From: Cognatiluteimonas profundi
GTDB taxonomy: Bacteria; Pseudomonadota; Gammaproteobacteria; Xanthomonadales; Xanthomonadaceae
NCBI RefSeq assembly: GCF_009792795.1
Contig: NZ_VKHQ01000005.1
Span: forward strand, 1 to 64,000
Direction of reading: 5' to 3'
Length of the DNA stretch: 64,000 nt
Part shown: positions 48,312 through 57,145 of the stretch, piece after piece
Layout of the letters: each line of letters opens with the position of its first letter
Position numbering within the stretch: position 1 is the stretch's first letter
Notes under the pieces: model-generated
The model's database searches: none
What the model was told of the DNA's origin: nothing
The model's input: only the letters and a program-made list of their open reading frames with translations
Translations under genes and position numbers: made by a program

Positions 48312-48851
48312 TCAGGCGGCCGCGACACCCTGTTCGAGCACCACCGCGACCGCATGCACCACGGCGGCGATCTTCAGGGTGCTCTGTACGCCCTGCGCGG
48401 AGACGTCGTGTTGGCGGACGGCGCGTTCGTGCGAGTCCAGGCAGGAGCCGCAGCCGTTGATCGCCGACACCGCCAGGCACGCCAGCTCGAACGCCACCTT
48501 GTCCAGGCCGGAGTTGGCGATCACGTTCATGCGCAGGCCGGTCCGCAGCTGGCCGTACTCGTCGTTGTGGATCAGGTGCGTGGCGCGGTAGTAGATGTTG
48601 TTCATGGCCATCATGGCCGAGGCCGCCTTCGCGCCGTGCAGTTGCTCGGGCGTCAGCTGCTCCGATGCGATTGCCTCGATGGCGGCGACCAGCGGCGCAT
48701 GGCGGGCGGCAATCGCCGATGCCAAAGCGATCGCGTGCACCTGGTGTTCCTCCAGGCCGACGGCGCCGGTCGGGCTCAGCACCGAGTCGAGGTTGAGCTT
48801 GAGGTCGCGGGCGTAATCGGGAAGCGCATTGCGCAGTTCGGACAGGTTCAT
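48312..48851 (-). CDS. ahpD: Alkyl hydroperoxide reductase AhpD-like protein
   Basis: AhpD reduces AhpC using a CxxC disulfide centre. The 179-aa product has the same length and layout as mycobacterial AhpD: NIYYRATHLIHNDEYGQLRTGLRMNVIANSG, then the proton-relay Glu122, the CGSC active site (Cys134/Cys137) and His141. The middle His of mycobacterial CSHC is Ser here. SD GGAG lies 6 nt before the ATG. It is downstream of ahpC, separated by a terminator hairpin. Confidence 0.93.
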   Translation of the reverse strand: MNLSELRNALPDYARDLKLNLDSVLSPTGAVGLEEHQVHAIALASAIAARHAPLVAAIEAIASEQLTPEQLHGAKAASAMMAMNNIYYRATHLIHNDEYGQLRTGLRMNVIANSGLDKVAFELACLAVSAINGCGSCLDSHERAVRQHDVSAQGVQSTLKIAAVVHAVAVVLEQGVAAA

Positions 48852-48865
48852 TGCTTTCTCCAGTT

Positions 48866-48892
48866 AAAACAAAGGCGGCCGAAGCCGCCTTT
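48866..48892 (-). terminator. Terminator after ahpC
   Basis: On the minus strand AAAGGCGGC-TTCG-GCCGCCTTT forms a 9-bp stem with a UUCG-type tetraloop, followed by GTTTT. It sits between ahpC and ahpD, so ahpD may be expressed by read-through or its own promoter. Confidence 0.8.
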
Positions 48893-48961
48893 GCACCCGC
48901 GCGACAGGGGGAGGGATTGCCGCCGGGGGAGCGGCATGTCGCGACGAGAGGGGACGGTTGG

Positions 48962-49498
48962 TTACGCGACTTTCAGCGTCTGCTCGCCCTTGTGCCAGTT
49001 GCACGGGCACAGCTCGTCGGTCTGCAACGCGTCGAGCACGCGCAGGACTTCATCCGGATTGCGACCGACGCTGCCGGCGGTGACGTACACGAACTGGATC
49101 ACGCCATCGGGATCGACGATGAACGTCGCGCGCTGCGCAACGCCGTCGTCGCCGAGGATGCCCAGCGCGGACGTCAGCTCACGCTTGATGTCGGCCAGCA
49201 TCGGGAACGGCAGGCTGTTGAGGTCCTTGTGGTGCGTGCGCCACGCGTGGTGGACGAACTCGCTGTCGGTCGACCCGGTCAGCAGCTGCGCGTCGCGGTC
49301 GGCGAACGCCTGGTTGAGCTTGGCGAAACCGGTGATCTCGGTCGGGCAGACGAAGGTGAAGTCCTTCGGGTAGAAGAACACCACGAGCCACTTGTTCTTG
49401 TAGGTGTTGTTGTCGATGTCGACGAACGCGGTGTTCAGGTCGTTGGAAACGGTGGCCTTGAGATTGAAGGCGGGAAACTTCTGGCCGACGGTCAGCAT
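48962..49498 (-). CDS. ahpC: Peroxiredoxin AhpC (mycobacterial type)
   Basis: AhpC reduces organic peroxides and H2O2. The product is 178 aa. Peroxidatic Cys51 is in DFTFVCPTEI, and two resolving Cys lie near the C-terminus (Cys164 and Cys166 in DELCPCNWHKG). The DELCxCNW ending and the VDPDGVIQFVYVTAGSVGRN segment resemble Mycobacterium AhpC, which is reduced by AhpD, rather than the AhpF-dependent enteric form. It is divergent from oxyR with an OxyR site in between. Confidence 0.95.
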   Translation of the reverse strand: MLTVGQKFPAFNLKATVSNDLNTAFVDIDNNTYKNKWLVVFFYPKDFTFVCPTEITGFAKLNQAFADRDAQLLTGSTDSEFVHHAWRTHHKDLNSLPFPMLADIKRELTSALGILGDDGVAQRATFIVDPDGVIQFVYVTAGSVGRNPDEVLRVLDALQTDELCPCNWHKGEQTLKVA

Positions 49499-49564
49499 CT
49501 GCGGAACTCCTTGTCAGGATGGGGAAGTGGGTGGACGGCGCGTGGCAGCCCTGGAACGCCGCCA

Positions 49565-49630
49565 ATCTTGCCTGCGGCGAATTGATTCGTGAAATGAATT
49601 GTTCCTATGATGTCGATAGCCTGTCCTTAT
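49565..49630 (-). promoter_or_regulatory. OxyR operator and ahpC promoter
   Basis: OxyR box: ATGA-N7-CTAT-N7-ATAG-N7-TTAT at 49594-49630, with the central CTAT/ATAG pair perfect and exact 7-bp spacings. It abuts an ahpC promoter on minus: -35 TTCACG (49593-49588), a 17-bp spacer, and -10 CAAGAT (49570-49565). This is the geometry of an OxyR-activated promoter. The box also lies 18 bp before the oxyR ATG, so autoregulation is likely. Confidence 0.82.
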
Positions 49631-49647
49631 GACGAATCGAGCATCCG

Positions 49648-50604
49648 ATGAACCTCCGGGACCTTCGATATCTGGTCGCGCTGGCCGATCACAAGCATTT
49701 CGGCCGCGCGGCGAGCGCCAGCTTCGTCAGCCAGCCGACGCTGTCGACCCAGATCCGCAAGCTGGAGGAGGAGCTGGGCGTGTCGCTGGTGGAGCGGGCG
49801 CCGCGACGGGTGATGCTGACCCCGATCGGGCGGGAGATCGCCGAACGCGCGCGCAGGGTGATCGCCGAGGTGGCCCAGATGGGTGAGCTGGCCCGTCGCA
49901 GCCAGGATCCCGAAGCGGGCACGGTGCGGCTGGGCCTCTTCCCGACGCTGGCGCCCTACCTGTTGCCACATGTCCTGCCCGGCATCCGCGCGCGATTCCC
50001 GCGACTGGAACTGCTGCTGGTCGAGGAAAAGACCGATGCGCTGCTGGCGCGCCTGCACGAGGGCCGCCTGGATGCGGCGATCCTCGCGCTGCCGCTGCAT
50101 GACGACCAGTTGCACGTGGAGCCACTGTTCACCGAGCCATTCCTGCTGGCGGTGCCGCGCTCGCACGACTTCGCGCGTCGCAGCCAGCCGCTCGCGCTGC
50201 ACGACCTCGACCACGAGCGCCTGCTGCTGCTGGAGGAAGGCCACTGCCTGCGCGACCAGGCACTTGACGTCTGCCGACTCGCCGGCGCGGAGGAGCGCGA
50301 CTTCCGCGCGACCAGCCTGGAGACGCTGCGGCAGATGGTCGCCGCCGGCATCGGCATGACCCTGCTGCCGATGCTGTCGGTGCAGCCGCCCGTGCCGCCT
50401 TCGGCCGACATCCAGTTGCTGTCGTTTGCGGGCAAGCCGCCGAGCCGCGAGATCGCGATGGCCTGGCGACGCAGTTCCGCCATGGGTGGTTTTTTGCAGC
50501 AGCTGGCCGGGGAGTTCAAGGCGTTGCCGCCGGAGTTGCTGCGCAGTGCGCCCGCGACGGCGACACCCCAGGCACGCCGGGTGTCGCGCGGAGCCGCGAC
50601 ATGA
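49648..50604 (+). CDS. oxyR: Hydrogen-peroxide sensing regulator OxyR
   Basis: The product is a 318-aa LysR-type activator. The N-terminal winged HTH reads NLRDLRYLVALADHKHFGRAA. The redox pair Cys200 and Cys209 lies in EEGHCLRDQALDVC, matching the C199/C208 motif of E. coli OxyR, which forms the activating disulfide. It is divergent from ahpC and shares the operator. Its stop overlaps the ATG of the next gene (ATGA). Confidence 0.97.
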   Translation: MNLRDLRYLVALADHKHFGRAASASFVSQPTLSTQIRKLEEELGVSLVERAPRRVMLTPIGREIAERARRVIAEVAQMGELARRSQDPEAGTVRLGLFPTLAPYLLPHVLPGIRARFPRLELLLVEEKTDALLARLHEGRLDAAILALPLHDDQLHVEPLFTEPFLLAVPRSHDFARRSQPLALHDLDHERLLLLEEGHCLRDQALDVCRLAGAEERDFRATSLETLRQMVAAGIGMTLLPMLSVQPPVPPSADIQLLSFAGKPPSREIAMAWRRSSAMGGFLQQLAGEFKALPPELLRSAPATATPQARRVSRGAAT

Positions 50605-51245
50605 GGCCCCGCAACTGGGGAGCGCTGGCATTGCTCGTGGCGATCGTCGGTTGGTGGTATTCGCCGGCATCGCCGCGTGTCCCGGCATTCGCCGTGGCGG
50701 CGCACGGCTCGCAACCGCAGTGCCCGATGCCGCCCCGCGTGGCCGCCGGCGATCCACCACTGCAATCCGCCGTTCCGTCGAACGTGGCGTCATTCCAACT
50801 GGCTGCCGCGCAGTTGCAGCCGCTGGCCGGATTCAGCGTCGACGCACGCGTCCTGTCGCGGCGCGACTACAGCCTGGGCCGCGAAGCCCAGCTGTCGCCA
50901 ACCGATCTGGCCCTGGGCTGGGGCCGGATGCGCGACGACGCCGTGCTGTCGCAGCTGCAGATCAGCCAGTCATCGCGCTGGTACCGCTATGGCTGGAGCG
51001 GCGACCCGCCCTTGCCGCCGGAAGAAATCGCTCGTTCCAGCGCCAACATGCACCTGATCCCATCCGACGCCGAAAGCGCAGCGGAGCTGCACCGCGTCCG
51101 CGACGGATCGCACATCCGCATCGATGGCTGGCTGGTGGAAGCGACCTCGCCGGACGGCTATCACTGGCGCAGCTCGACAACACGGGAGGATACGGGCGCG
51201 GGGGCGTGCGAGGTGGTGTATGTGTGTGCGATCACGCAGCTGTAG
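50601..51245 (+). CDS. Hypothetical protein coupled to oxyR
   Basis: The product is 214 aa with an N-terminal hydrophobic anchor (NWGALALLVAIVGWWY) and a soluble periplasmic part: FQLAAAQLQPLAGFSVDARVLSRRDYSLGREAQLSPTDLALGWGRM, then WYRYGWSG, then a C-terminal ACEVVYVCAITQL with two Cys. I do not recognise a family. Xanthomonas has an unrelated-looking orfX downstream of oxyR; whether this is its counterpart is open. Coupling to oxyR suggests a stress role. Confidence 0.75.
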   Translation: MRPRNWGALALLVAIVGWWYSPASPRVPAFAVAAHGSQPQCPMPPRVAAGDPPLQSAVPSNVASFQLAAAQLQPLAGFSVDARVLSRRDYSLGREAQLSPTDLALGWGRMRDDAVLSQLQISQSSRWYRYGWSGDPPLPPEEIARSSANMHLIPSDAESAAELHRVRDGSHIRIDGWLVEATSPDGYHWRSSTTREDTGAGACEVVYVCAITQL

Positions 51246-51287
51246 ATATTCCCAACGCTTTCGCCGTTGCCGGCACTGCAAACTGCT

Positions 51288-51967
<680 letters not shown>

Positions 51968-51984
51968 GAACAGTCACCAGCACC

Positions 51985-52650
51985 TTATGCCTCCACCCCA
52001 ACAGCACAACTCACCCCCGCCCCTCCGATCCCGCAATACCCCATCGGGTTCTTCGCCAGGTATTGCTGGTGCTCGTCTTCGGCGTAGTAGAACGCAGGAG
52101 CCGGAAACACGATCTCCGTGGTGATGTCGCCAAGGCCTGCCGCGCGCAATCGTTGCTGGTAGGCATCGCGACTGGCGCTCGCCATCGCGTATTGCGCCGG
52201 CGTCTGGCAATGGATCACCGAGCGGTATTGGGTGCCGGTGTCGTTGCCCTGGCGCATGCCCTGGGTCGGGTCGTGGCTTTCCCAGAACACGCGCAGCAGC
52301 TGCTCGAATGACACGACGTCCGGGTCGTACACCACGAGCACGACTTCAGAATGTCCGGTCAACCCGCTGCAGACTTCGCCATAGGTCGGGTTCGGCGTAT
52401 GTCCACCGGCATAGCCCACCGCGGTGGTCACCACTCCGGGCATCGACCAGAACTTGCGCTCGGCGCCCCAGAAGCAGCCCATTCCGAAGTGCACCCGCTG
52501 CATGCCGTCGAAGGCATCGCGCAGCGGCCGCCCATGGACGTGGTGCGCGTTGCGCAGGGGCATCGCCGTGTGGCGGCCCGGCAACGCATCCTCCGGGCGC
52601 GGCATGCGTTGCTTGTGCGCACCGATGCCCAAGCGTGGGAATCCAGCCAT
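51985..52650 (-). CDS. msrA: Peptide methionine sulfoxide reductase MsrA
   Basis: MsrA repairs Met-S-sulfoxide. The 221-aa product has the catalytic [19 protein letters not shown], then [13 protein letters not shown], and recycling cysteines in [13 protein letters not shown]. The N-terminal extension ([26 protein letters not shown]) is the usual one for ~215-aa MsrA, supporting ATG 52650. Its position near ahpC/oxyR fits an oxidative-stress neighbourhood but may be chance. Confidence 0.96.
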   Translation of the reverse strand: MAGFPRLGIGAHKQRMPRPEDALPGRHTAMPLRNAHHVHGRPLRDAFDGMQRVHFGMGCFWGAERKFWSMPGVVTTAVGYAGGHTPNPTYGEVCSGLTGHSEVVLVVYDPDVVSFEQLLRVFWESHDPTQGMRQGNDTGTQYRSVIHCQTPAQYAMASASRDAYQQRLRAAGLGDITTEIVFPAPAFYYAEDEHQQYLAKNPMGYCGIGGAGVSCAVGVEA

Positions 52651-52822
52651 CCTGTCTCTCCTGCCCCGTTCGATACCGATGGATGGGGGTTCGCGGCGCG
52701 CCCGTCAAGTGGCCCGTGCTAGCGGGGATCGTGCGCGCGGACATCCGCACCAGCGGGCCAACGCGATGATGGCGGCAGGCGCTCCGCTACACTGGCGGCC
52801 GTTTTCAGCGTGATCCAGACCT

Positions 52823-54586
52823 GTGTCCAATCCTTCCGCGCCCTCCCCCGCCACCCCTGCCGCCGCCGGCACGCCCGAGGCGCCACATCGCCAGGATTTC
52901 ATCCGGCAGATCGTGCGCGAGGACCTGGCGAGTGGCCGGATCCAAGCGCCGCGCACCCGGTTCCCGCCGGAACCCAACGGTTACCTGCACATCGGGCACG
53001 CCAAGGCGATCTGCCTGGATTTCGGCATCGCCAGCGAATTCGGCGGCAGCTGCAACCTGCGTTTCGACGACACCAACCCGGCCAGGGAAGATCCCGAATA
53101 CGTCACCGCGATCCAGGACGACGTGCGCTGGCTCGGCTTCGAGTGGCACGCGTTGCGGCATGCGTCGGACTACTTCGACGTCTTCTACCTGGCGGCCGAG
53201 AAGCTCATCCGCAATGGCGACGCGTTCGTCTGCGACCTCAGCGCCGAGCAGGTGCGCGAGTACCGCGGCAACCTGACCCAGCCCGGTCGCAACTCGCCGT
53301 TCCGCGACCGCACGCCCGCCGAGAACCTCGAACTCTTCCGGCGCATGCGCGCGGGCGAGTTCGCCGATGGCGAGCGCACCGTGCGCGCGAAGATCGACAT
53401 GTCCAGCGGCAACATCAACCTGCGCGATCCGGCGCTATACCGGATCAAGCACGTCGAGCACCAGAACACCGGCGCCGCGTGGCCGATCTATCCGATGTAC
53501 GACTTCGCCCACTCGCTCAGCGATGCGGTCGAAGGCATCACCCATTCGCTGTGCACGCTGGAGTTCGAGGACCATCGCCCGCTGTACGACTGGTGCGTGG
53601 ACAAGGTCGACCTCGCCGGCTCGCCGGAACTGCTGGCGCCGCTGCTGGCCCGCGGGTTCCCCAACGAAGCCGGCAAGCCGCGACAGATCGAGTTCTCCCG
53701 CGCGAACCTCAACTACACCGTGATGAGCAAGCGCAAGCTGATGGCGCTGGTGCAGGCCGGCCTCGTCGATGGCTGGAACGATCCGCGCATGCCGACGCTG
53801 CAGGGCATCCGTCGCCGCGGCTACACGCCGGCATCGCTGCGCCTGTTCGCCGAACGCATCGGCATCAGCAAGCAGAATTCGCTGATCGACTATTCGGTGC
53901 TCGAAGGCTGCCTGCGCGATGACCTCGACGCCACCGCACCGCGACGCATGGCGGTGATCGAGCCGTTGAAGGTCGTGCTGGACAACCTGCCGGCGGATTT
54001 CGAGGAATCGCTGGCGTTCTCCAACCATCCCAAGGACGAGAGCCTCGGCAAGCGGCAGATCCCGTTTTCACGCGAGTTGTGGATCGATCGCGAGGATTTC
54101 GCCGAAGTGCCGCCCAAGGGTTTCAAGCGCCTGATCCCGGGCGGCGAAGTCCGCCTGCGTGGCGCCGGCATCATCCGTTGCGACACGGTCGTGAAGGATG
54201 CCGATGGCGAGGTGGTCGCATTGCATTGCACGCTCGATCCGGAATCGCGCCCGGGCATGGAAGGCGCCAATCGCAAGATCAAGGGCACGATCCATTGGGT
54301 CAGTGCGCGGCACGCGGTGCCCGCCGAGATCCGCCTGTACGACCGTCTCTTCCTCGTGCCCGATCCGGACAACGATGAAGATGGCAAGACCTACCAGGAC
54401 CACCTCAATCCGGCATCGCGACGCACGGCACGCGGTTATGTCGAACCAGCGGCGGCCGGCGCCGCGCCCGAGCAGTCCTACCAGTTCGAACGGACTGGTT
54501 ATTTCGTCGCCGATCGCTACGACCATCGCGCCGATGCGCCGGTGTTCAATCGCAGCGTGACCCTGCGCGACACCTGGACGGGATAA
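52823..54586 (+). CDS. glnS: Glutaminyl-tRNA synthetase
   Basis: GlnRS charges tRNA-Gln. The 587-aa class I enzyme has FPPEPNGYLHIGHAKAICLDFG (HIGH motif), the glutamine pocket LRFDDTNP, and the KMSKS equivalent VMSKRKL. The C-terminal beta-barrel anticodon-binding domains run to DTWTG. The start is GTG 52823, with a disordered Ser/Pro/Ala N-terminus of about 20 residues. It is divergent from msrA and followed by the deaminase gene. Confidence 0.97.
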   Translation: MSNPSAPSPATPAAAGTPEAPHRQDFIRQIVREDLASGRIQAPRTRFPPEPNGYLHIGHAKAICLDFGIASEFGGSCNLRFDDTNPAREDPEYVTAIQDDVRWLGFEWHALRHASDYFDVFYLAAEKLIRNGDAFVCDLSAEQVREYRGNLTQPGRNSPFRDRTPAENLELFRRMRAGEFADGERTVRAKIDMSSGNINLRDPALYRIKHVEHQNTGAAWPIYPMYDFAHSLSDAVEGITHSLCTLEFEDHRPLYDWCVDKVDLAGSPELLAPLLARGFPNEAGKPRQIEFSRANLNYTVMSKRKLMALVQAGLVDGWNDPRMPTLQGIRRRGYTPASLRLFAERIGISKQNSLIDYSVLEGCLRDDLDATAPRRMAVIEPLKVVLDNLPADFEESLAFSNHPKDESLGKRQIPFSRELWIDREDFAEVPPKGFKRLIPGGEVRLRGAGIIRCDTVVKDADGEVVALHCTLDPESRPGMEGANRKIKGTIHWVSARHAVPAEIRLYDRLFLVPDPDNDEDGKTYQDHLNPASRRTARGYVEPAAAGAAPEQSYQFERTGYFVADRYDHRADAPVFNRSVTLRDTWTG

Positions 54587-54624
54587 GCGGCAATGCGGCG
54601 TTCGTCCATCCGGTGCCTGCGCTG

Positions 54625-55182
54625 ATGCTGCTGGGACAACTGCACCTGACGCTGCCGGTGTGGGTGCACGAGATCGCCGATCGCGCCATCTACGCCAGCG
54701 ACGACGACAAGATGGCGCTGGCGATCCTGCTGGCGCGCAACAACATCGAGGCGGGCAGCGGCGGGCCGTTCGGCGCGGCCGTGTTCGACGACAACGGGCG
54801 CCTGATCGCGGTGGGCGTCAACCGCGTGCTGCAGCAGAACTGCTCGCTGGCGCACGCCGAGACCATGGCCTGCATGCTTGCGCAGCAGCGCCTGCAGCGC
54901 TCGCGCCTCAACGAGGACGGCGGCCGGATCACGCTGGCGACATCCGCGCAGCCGTGTTGCCAGTGCTATGGCGCGACTTTCTGGGCCGGCATCGACCGCC
55001 TGCTGATCGGGGCACGCAGCGAGGACGTGATGACGCTGACCGACTTCGACGAAGGTCCGTTGCCCCAGGACTGGATCGGCGAACTCGAGCGCCGCGGTAT
55101 TGCCGTGGTCCGCGACCTGCAACGCGAGGCGGCCTGCGCCGTGCTCGAGGCCTACGCAGCGCAGCAAGGCCCGGTGTACTGA
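54625..55182 (+). CDS. Nucleoside/cytidine deaminase family protein
   Basis: The product is a 185-aa zinc-dependent deaminase. AHAET supplies the His ligand and catalytic Glu, and AQPCCQCYGAT supplies the Cys ligands (PCxxC). SGGPFGAAVFDDNGRLIAVGVNRV is typical of guanine/nucleoside deaminases. The exact substrate is not clear. The start may be ATG 54625 or GTG 54613. It directly abuts rlmM. Confidence 0.88.
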   Translation: MLLGQLHLTLPVWVHEIADRAIYASDDDKMALAILLARNNIEAGSGGPFGAAVFDDNGRLIAVGVNRVLQQNCSLAHAETMACMLAQQRLQRSRLNEDGGRITLATSAQPCCQCYGATFWAGIDRLLIGARSEDVMTLTDFDEGPLPQDWIGELERRGIAVVRDLQREAACAVLEAYAAQQGPVY

Positions 55183-56232
55183 ATGACGGCCAGCGGCGGA
55201 CTGCTGTGTTACTGCCGCGCCGGCTTCGAGCCGGAGCTGGCGGCCGAGCTTACCGAGCGCGCGGCATACGCCGGGCAATCCGGCCATGCGCGCGCGGACC
55301 GCGGCACGGGTTACGTGGTGTTTTCCGCCAGCGACAGCGGGGCGATTTCACGATCGCTGCCGTGGCGCGAGCTGATCTTCGCGCGGCAGAAGCTCGAGCT
55401 CGTCGCCGAACTGCGGGCGCTGGATCCACGCGACCGGGTGACGCCGATACTCGACGCGCTGCGCGGCCAGGGCGGCTTCGGGACACTGCTGGTGGAGCAT
55501 CCCGATTCGGATGCCGGCAAACCGCTCGCCGGGCTTGCGCGCAGCTTCGGCAATGCACTGCGTCCGGCCTTGCGCAAGGCCGGGATCCTGTCGCCGCGCG
55601 ACGATGAATCCGCGCCGCGCCTGCATGTCTGCTTCATCGACGGCGACCATGCCTTCGTCGGCGTCAGCCGGCCGCGCGACAGCTCGCCATGGCCGCTGGG
55701 AATCCCGCGCCTGCGGATGCATGCCGATGCGCCATCGCGATCGGCGCTCAAGCTCGACGAGGCGTTGCTGGTCCTGCTGGATGCGGACGAACGCAGCCGC
55801 CTGCTGCAGGCCGACATGCGCGCAGCCGACCTCGGCGCCGCGCCCGGCGGCTGGACATGGGTGCTGACCCGCCATGGCCTGCGCGTCACCGCCATCGACA
55901 ACGGGCCATTGCGCCCGCAGTTGCTGGAAAGCGGTCGCGTGGAACACCTGCGCGCCGATGGCTTTGCCTGGCGGCCACCGCAGCCTTTGGACTGGATGGT
56001 GTGCGACATGGTCGAACAACCCAGCCGTGTCGCCGAACGCATGGCGACGTGGATGCGCGAAGGCTGGTGCCGGCGGACGATCTTCAACCTCAAGCTGCCG
56101 ATGAAGAAACGCTGGCAGGAAACCCGGACCTGCCTCGACCTCTTCGCCGAACAATCGCAACGGCCGATGACGATACGTGCCCGCCAGCTCTTCCACGATC
56201 GCGAGGAAATCACCGTCTACGCCTCTGCTTGA
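55183..56232 (+). CDS. rlmM: 23S rRNA (cytidine-2498-2'-O)-methyltransferase RlmM
   Basis: RlmM methylates C2498 of 23S rRNA. The 349-aa product has an N-terminal THUMP-like domain (LLCYCRAGFEPELAAELTER), SRSALKLDEALLVLL, the SAM site ADLGAAPGGWTWVLTRHG, and DWMVCDMVEQP, with the K-D-K-E type catalytic residues including FNLKLPMKKRW. The start immediately follows the deaminase stop. Confidence 0.95.
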   Translation: MTASGGLLCYCRAGFEPELAAELTERAAYAGQSGHARADRGTGYVVFSASDSGAISRSLPWRELIFARQKLELVAELRALDPRDRVTPILDALRGQGGFGTLLVEHPDSDAGKPLAGLARSFGNALRPALRKAGILSPRDDESAPRLHVCFIDGDHAFVGVSRPRDSSPWPLGIPRLRMHADAPSRSALKLDEALLVLLDADERSRLLQADMRAADLGAAPGGWTWVLTRHGLRVTAIDNGPLRPQLLESGRVEHLRADGFAWRPPQPLDWMVCDMVEQPSRVAERMATWMREGWCRRTIFNLKLPMKKRWQETRTCLDLFAEQSQRPMTIRARQLFHDREEITVYASA

Positions 56233-56334
56233 GGCAACGCGGCCGTATTCAGCTGGCGTTGGGGCGGTTGACACCGGCTTGATGGGGAGGGGGCTACGTT
56301 CGGCGGGTTCCCCGACCCCCATGAGGCACGCACG

Positions 56335-57087
56335 ATGCAATCGCCCATCAGAATCCAATTGACCCTGGCCATCCTCGCCACGCTGGCATTCGCCGGAAGC
56401 GCCATCGCCCAGGACAGCGGCGTGGCCAAGGCCAAGACCGTCAAGAAGACCGAAGCCGCCGTGAAGTCGGCGACGTCCAATGCCATCCAGGCCGATACCG
56501 AAGCCGAAAAGGCCAAGGCCGCGGCTGATGCCGCACTGCGAGCCAGCAATGCCCCCGCCGTGACCAGCGAGGGCGAGGCCGCCGCCGACACGCATGCGTC
56601 CGCCGCGACATCCGCCGCCGAGCAGGCGCAGGATGCCGCCGTCCAGGCGCAGACCGGGGTTGCGCAGACGCAGTCCGCCAATGCCATCGCCAACTACGGC
56701 ATCAACCGCGGTGGCACCGAAGCCACGGCCGCACAGGGTGCCGCGACGGCCAGCATGGCCGCCCAGAGCGCGGCCGATGCTGCAGCCCAGGCGCAGGCGG
56801 CAGCCGGAGCGGCGCAGGACGCGTCGCAGATGGCGCCACCGCCACCGCCGGCAGCACCTGCCCCGGACGCCTCCGCAAGTGGCGAGGTCAACGTCACCTC
56901 GCATCCGGGCAACTCGATCTCGAGCAACTACCACGTCGATTTCGACGCCATGGACAGCAACCATGACGGCAACATCAGCCGCGCCGAAGCCAAGGGCAAC
57001 GCCGACCTGATGCGCGAGTTCCGCGTGGTCGACAGCAACCACAACGGTCGCCTGAGCAAGCAGGAAATGAGCGGCTGGCTCGACTGA
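56335..57087 (+). CDS. Exported Ala-rich EF-hand protein
   Basis: The product is 250 aa: a signal peptide (ends AGSAIA-Q), a long Ala/Gln/Thr-rich, probably helical segment (30-165), a Pro-rich hinge (PPPPPAAPAP), and two EF-hands near the C-terminus. The loops DSNHDGNISRAE and DSNHNGRLSKQE both have the calcium ligands at positions 1, 3, 5, 9 and 12. It is likely a periplasmic or secreted calcium-binding protein of unknown role. A terminator follows. Confidence 0.87.
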   Translation: MQSPIRIQLTLAILATLAFAGSAIAQDSGVAKAKTVKKTEAAVKSATSNAIQADTEAEKAKAAADAALRASNAPAVTSEGEAAADTHASAATSAAEQAQDAAVQAQTGVAQTQSANAIANYGINRGGTEATAAQGAATASMAAQSAADAAAQAQAAAGAAQDASQMAPPPPPAAPAPDASASGEVNVTSHPGNSISSNYHVDFDAMDSNHDGNISRAEAKGNADLMREFRVVDSNHNGRLSKQEMSGWLD

Positions 57088-57105
57088 GCTGCAGCTGGCT
57101 GAACC

Positions 57106-57139
57106 CGACAACGCCCCGCTAGCCGGGGCGTTGTCGTTT
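57106..57139 (+). terminator. Terminator after the EF-hand gene
   Basis: A 13-bp perfect stem (CGACAACGCCCCG/CGGGGCGTTGTCG type) with a short CTAGC loop is followed by TTT. The T tract is short. It lies between convergent genes and may stop both. Confidence 0.75.
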
Positions 57140-57145
57140 GTCGCG

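Noticed and set aside
56268..56300. TTGACA upstream of the EF-hand gene as a promoter
   Set aside because: The -35 is perfect, but no acceptable -10 lies 16-18 bp downstream, so it is not listed as a feature.
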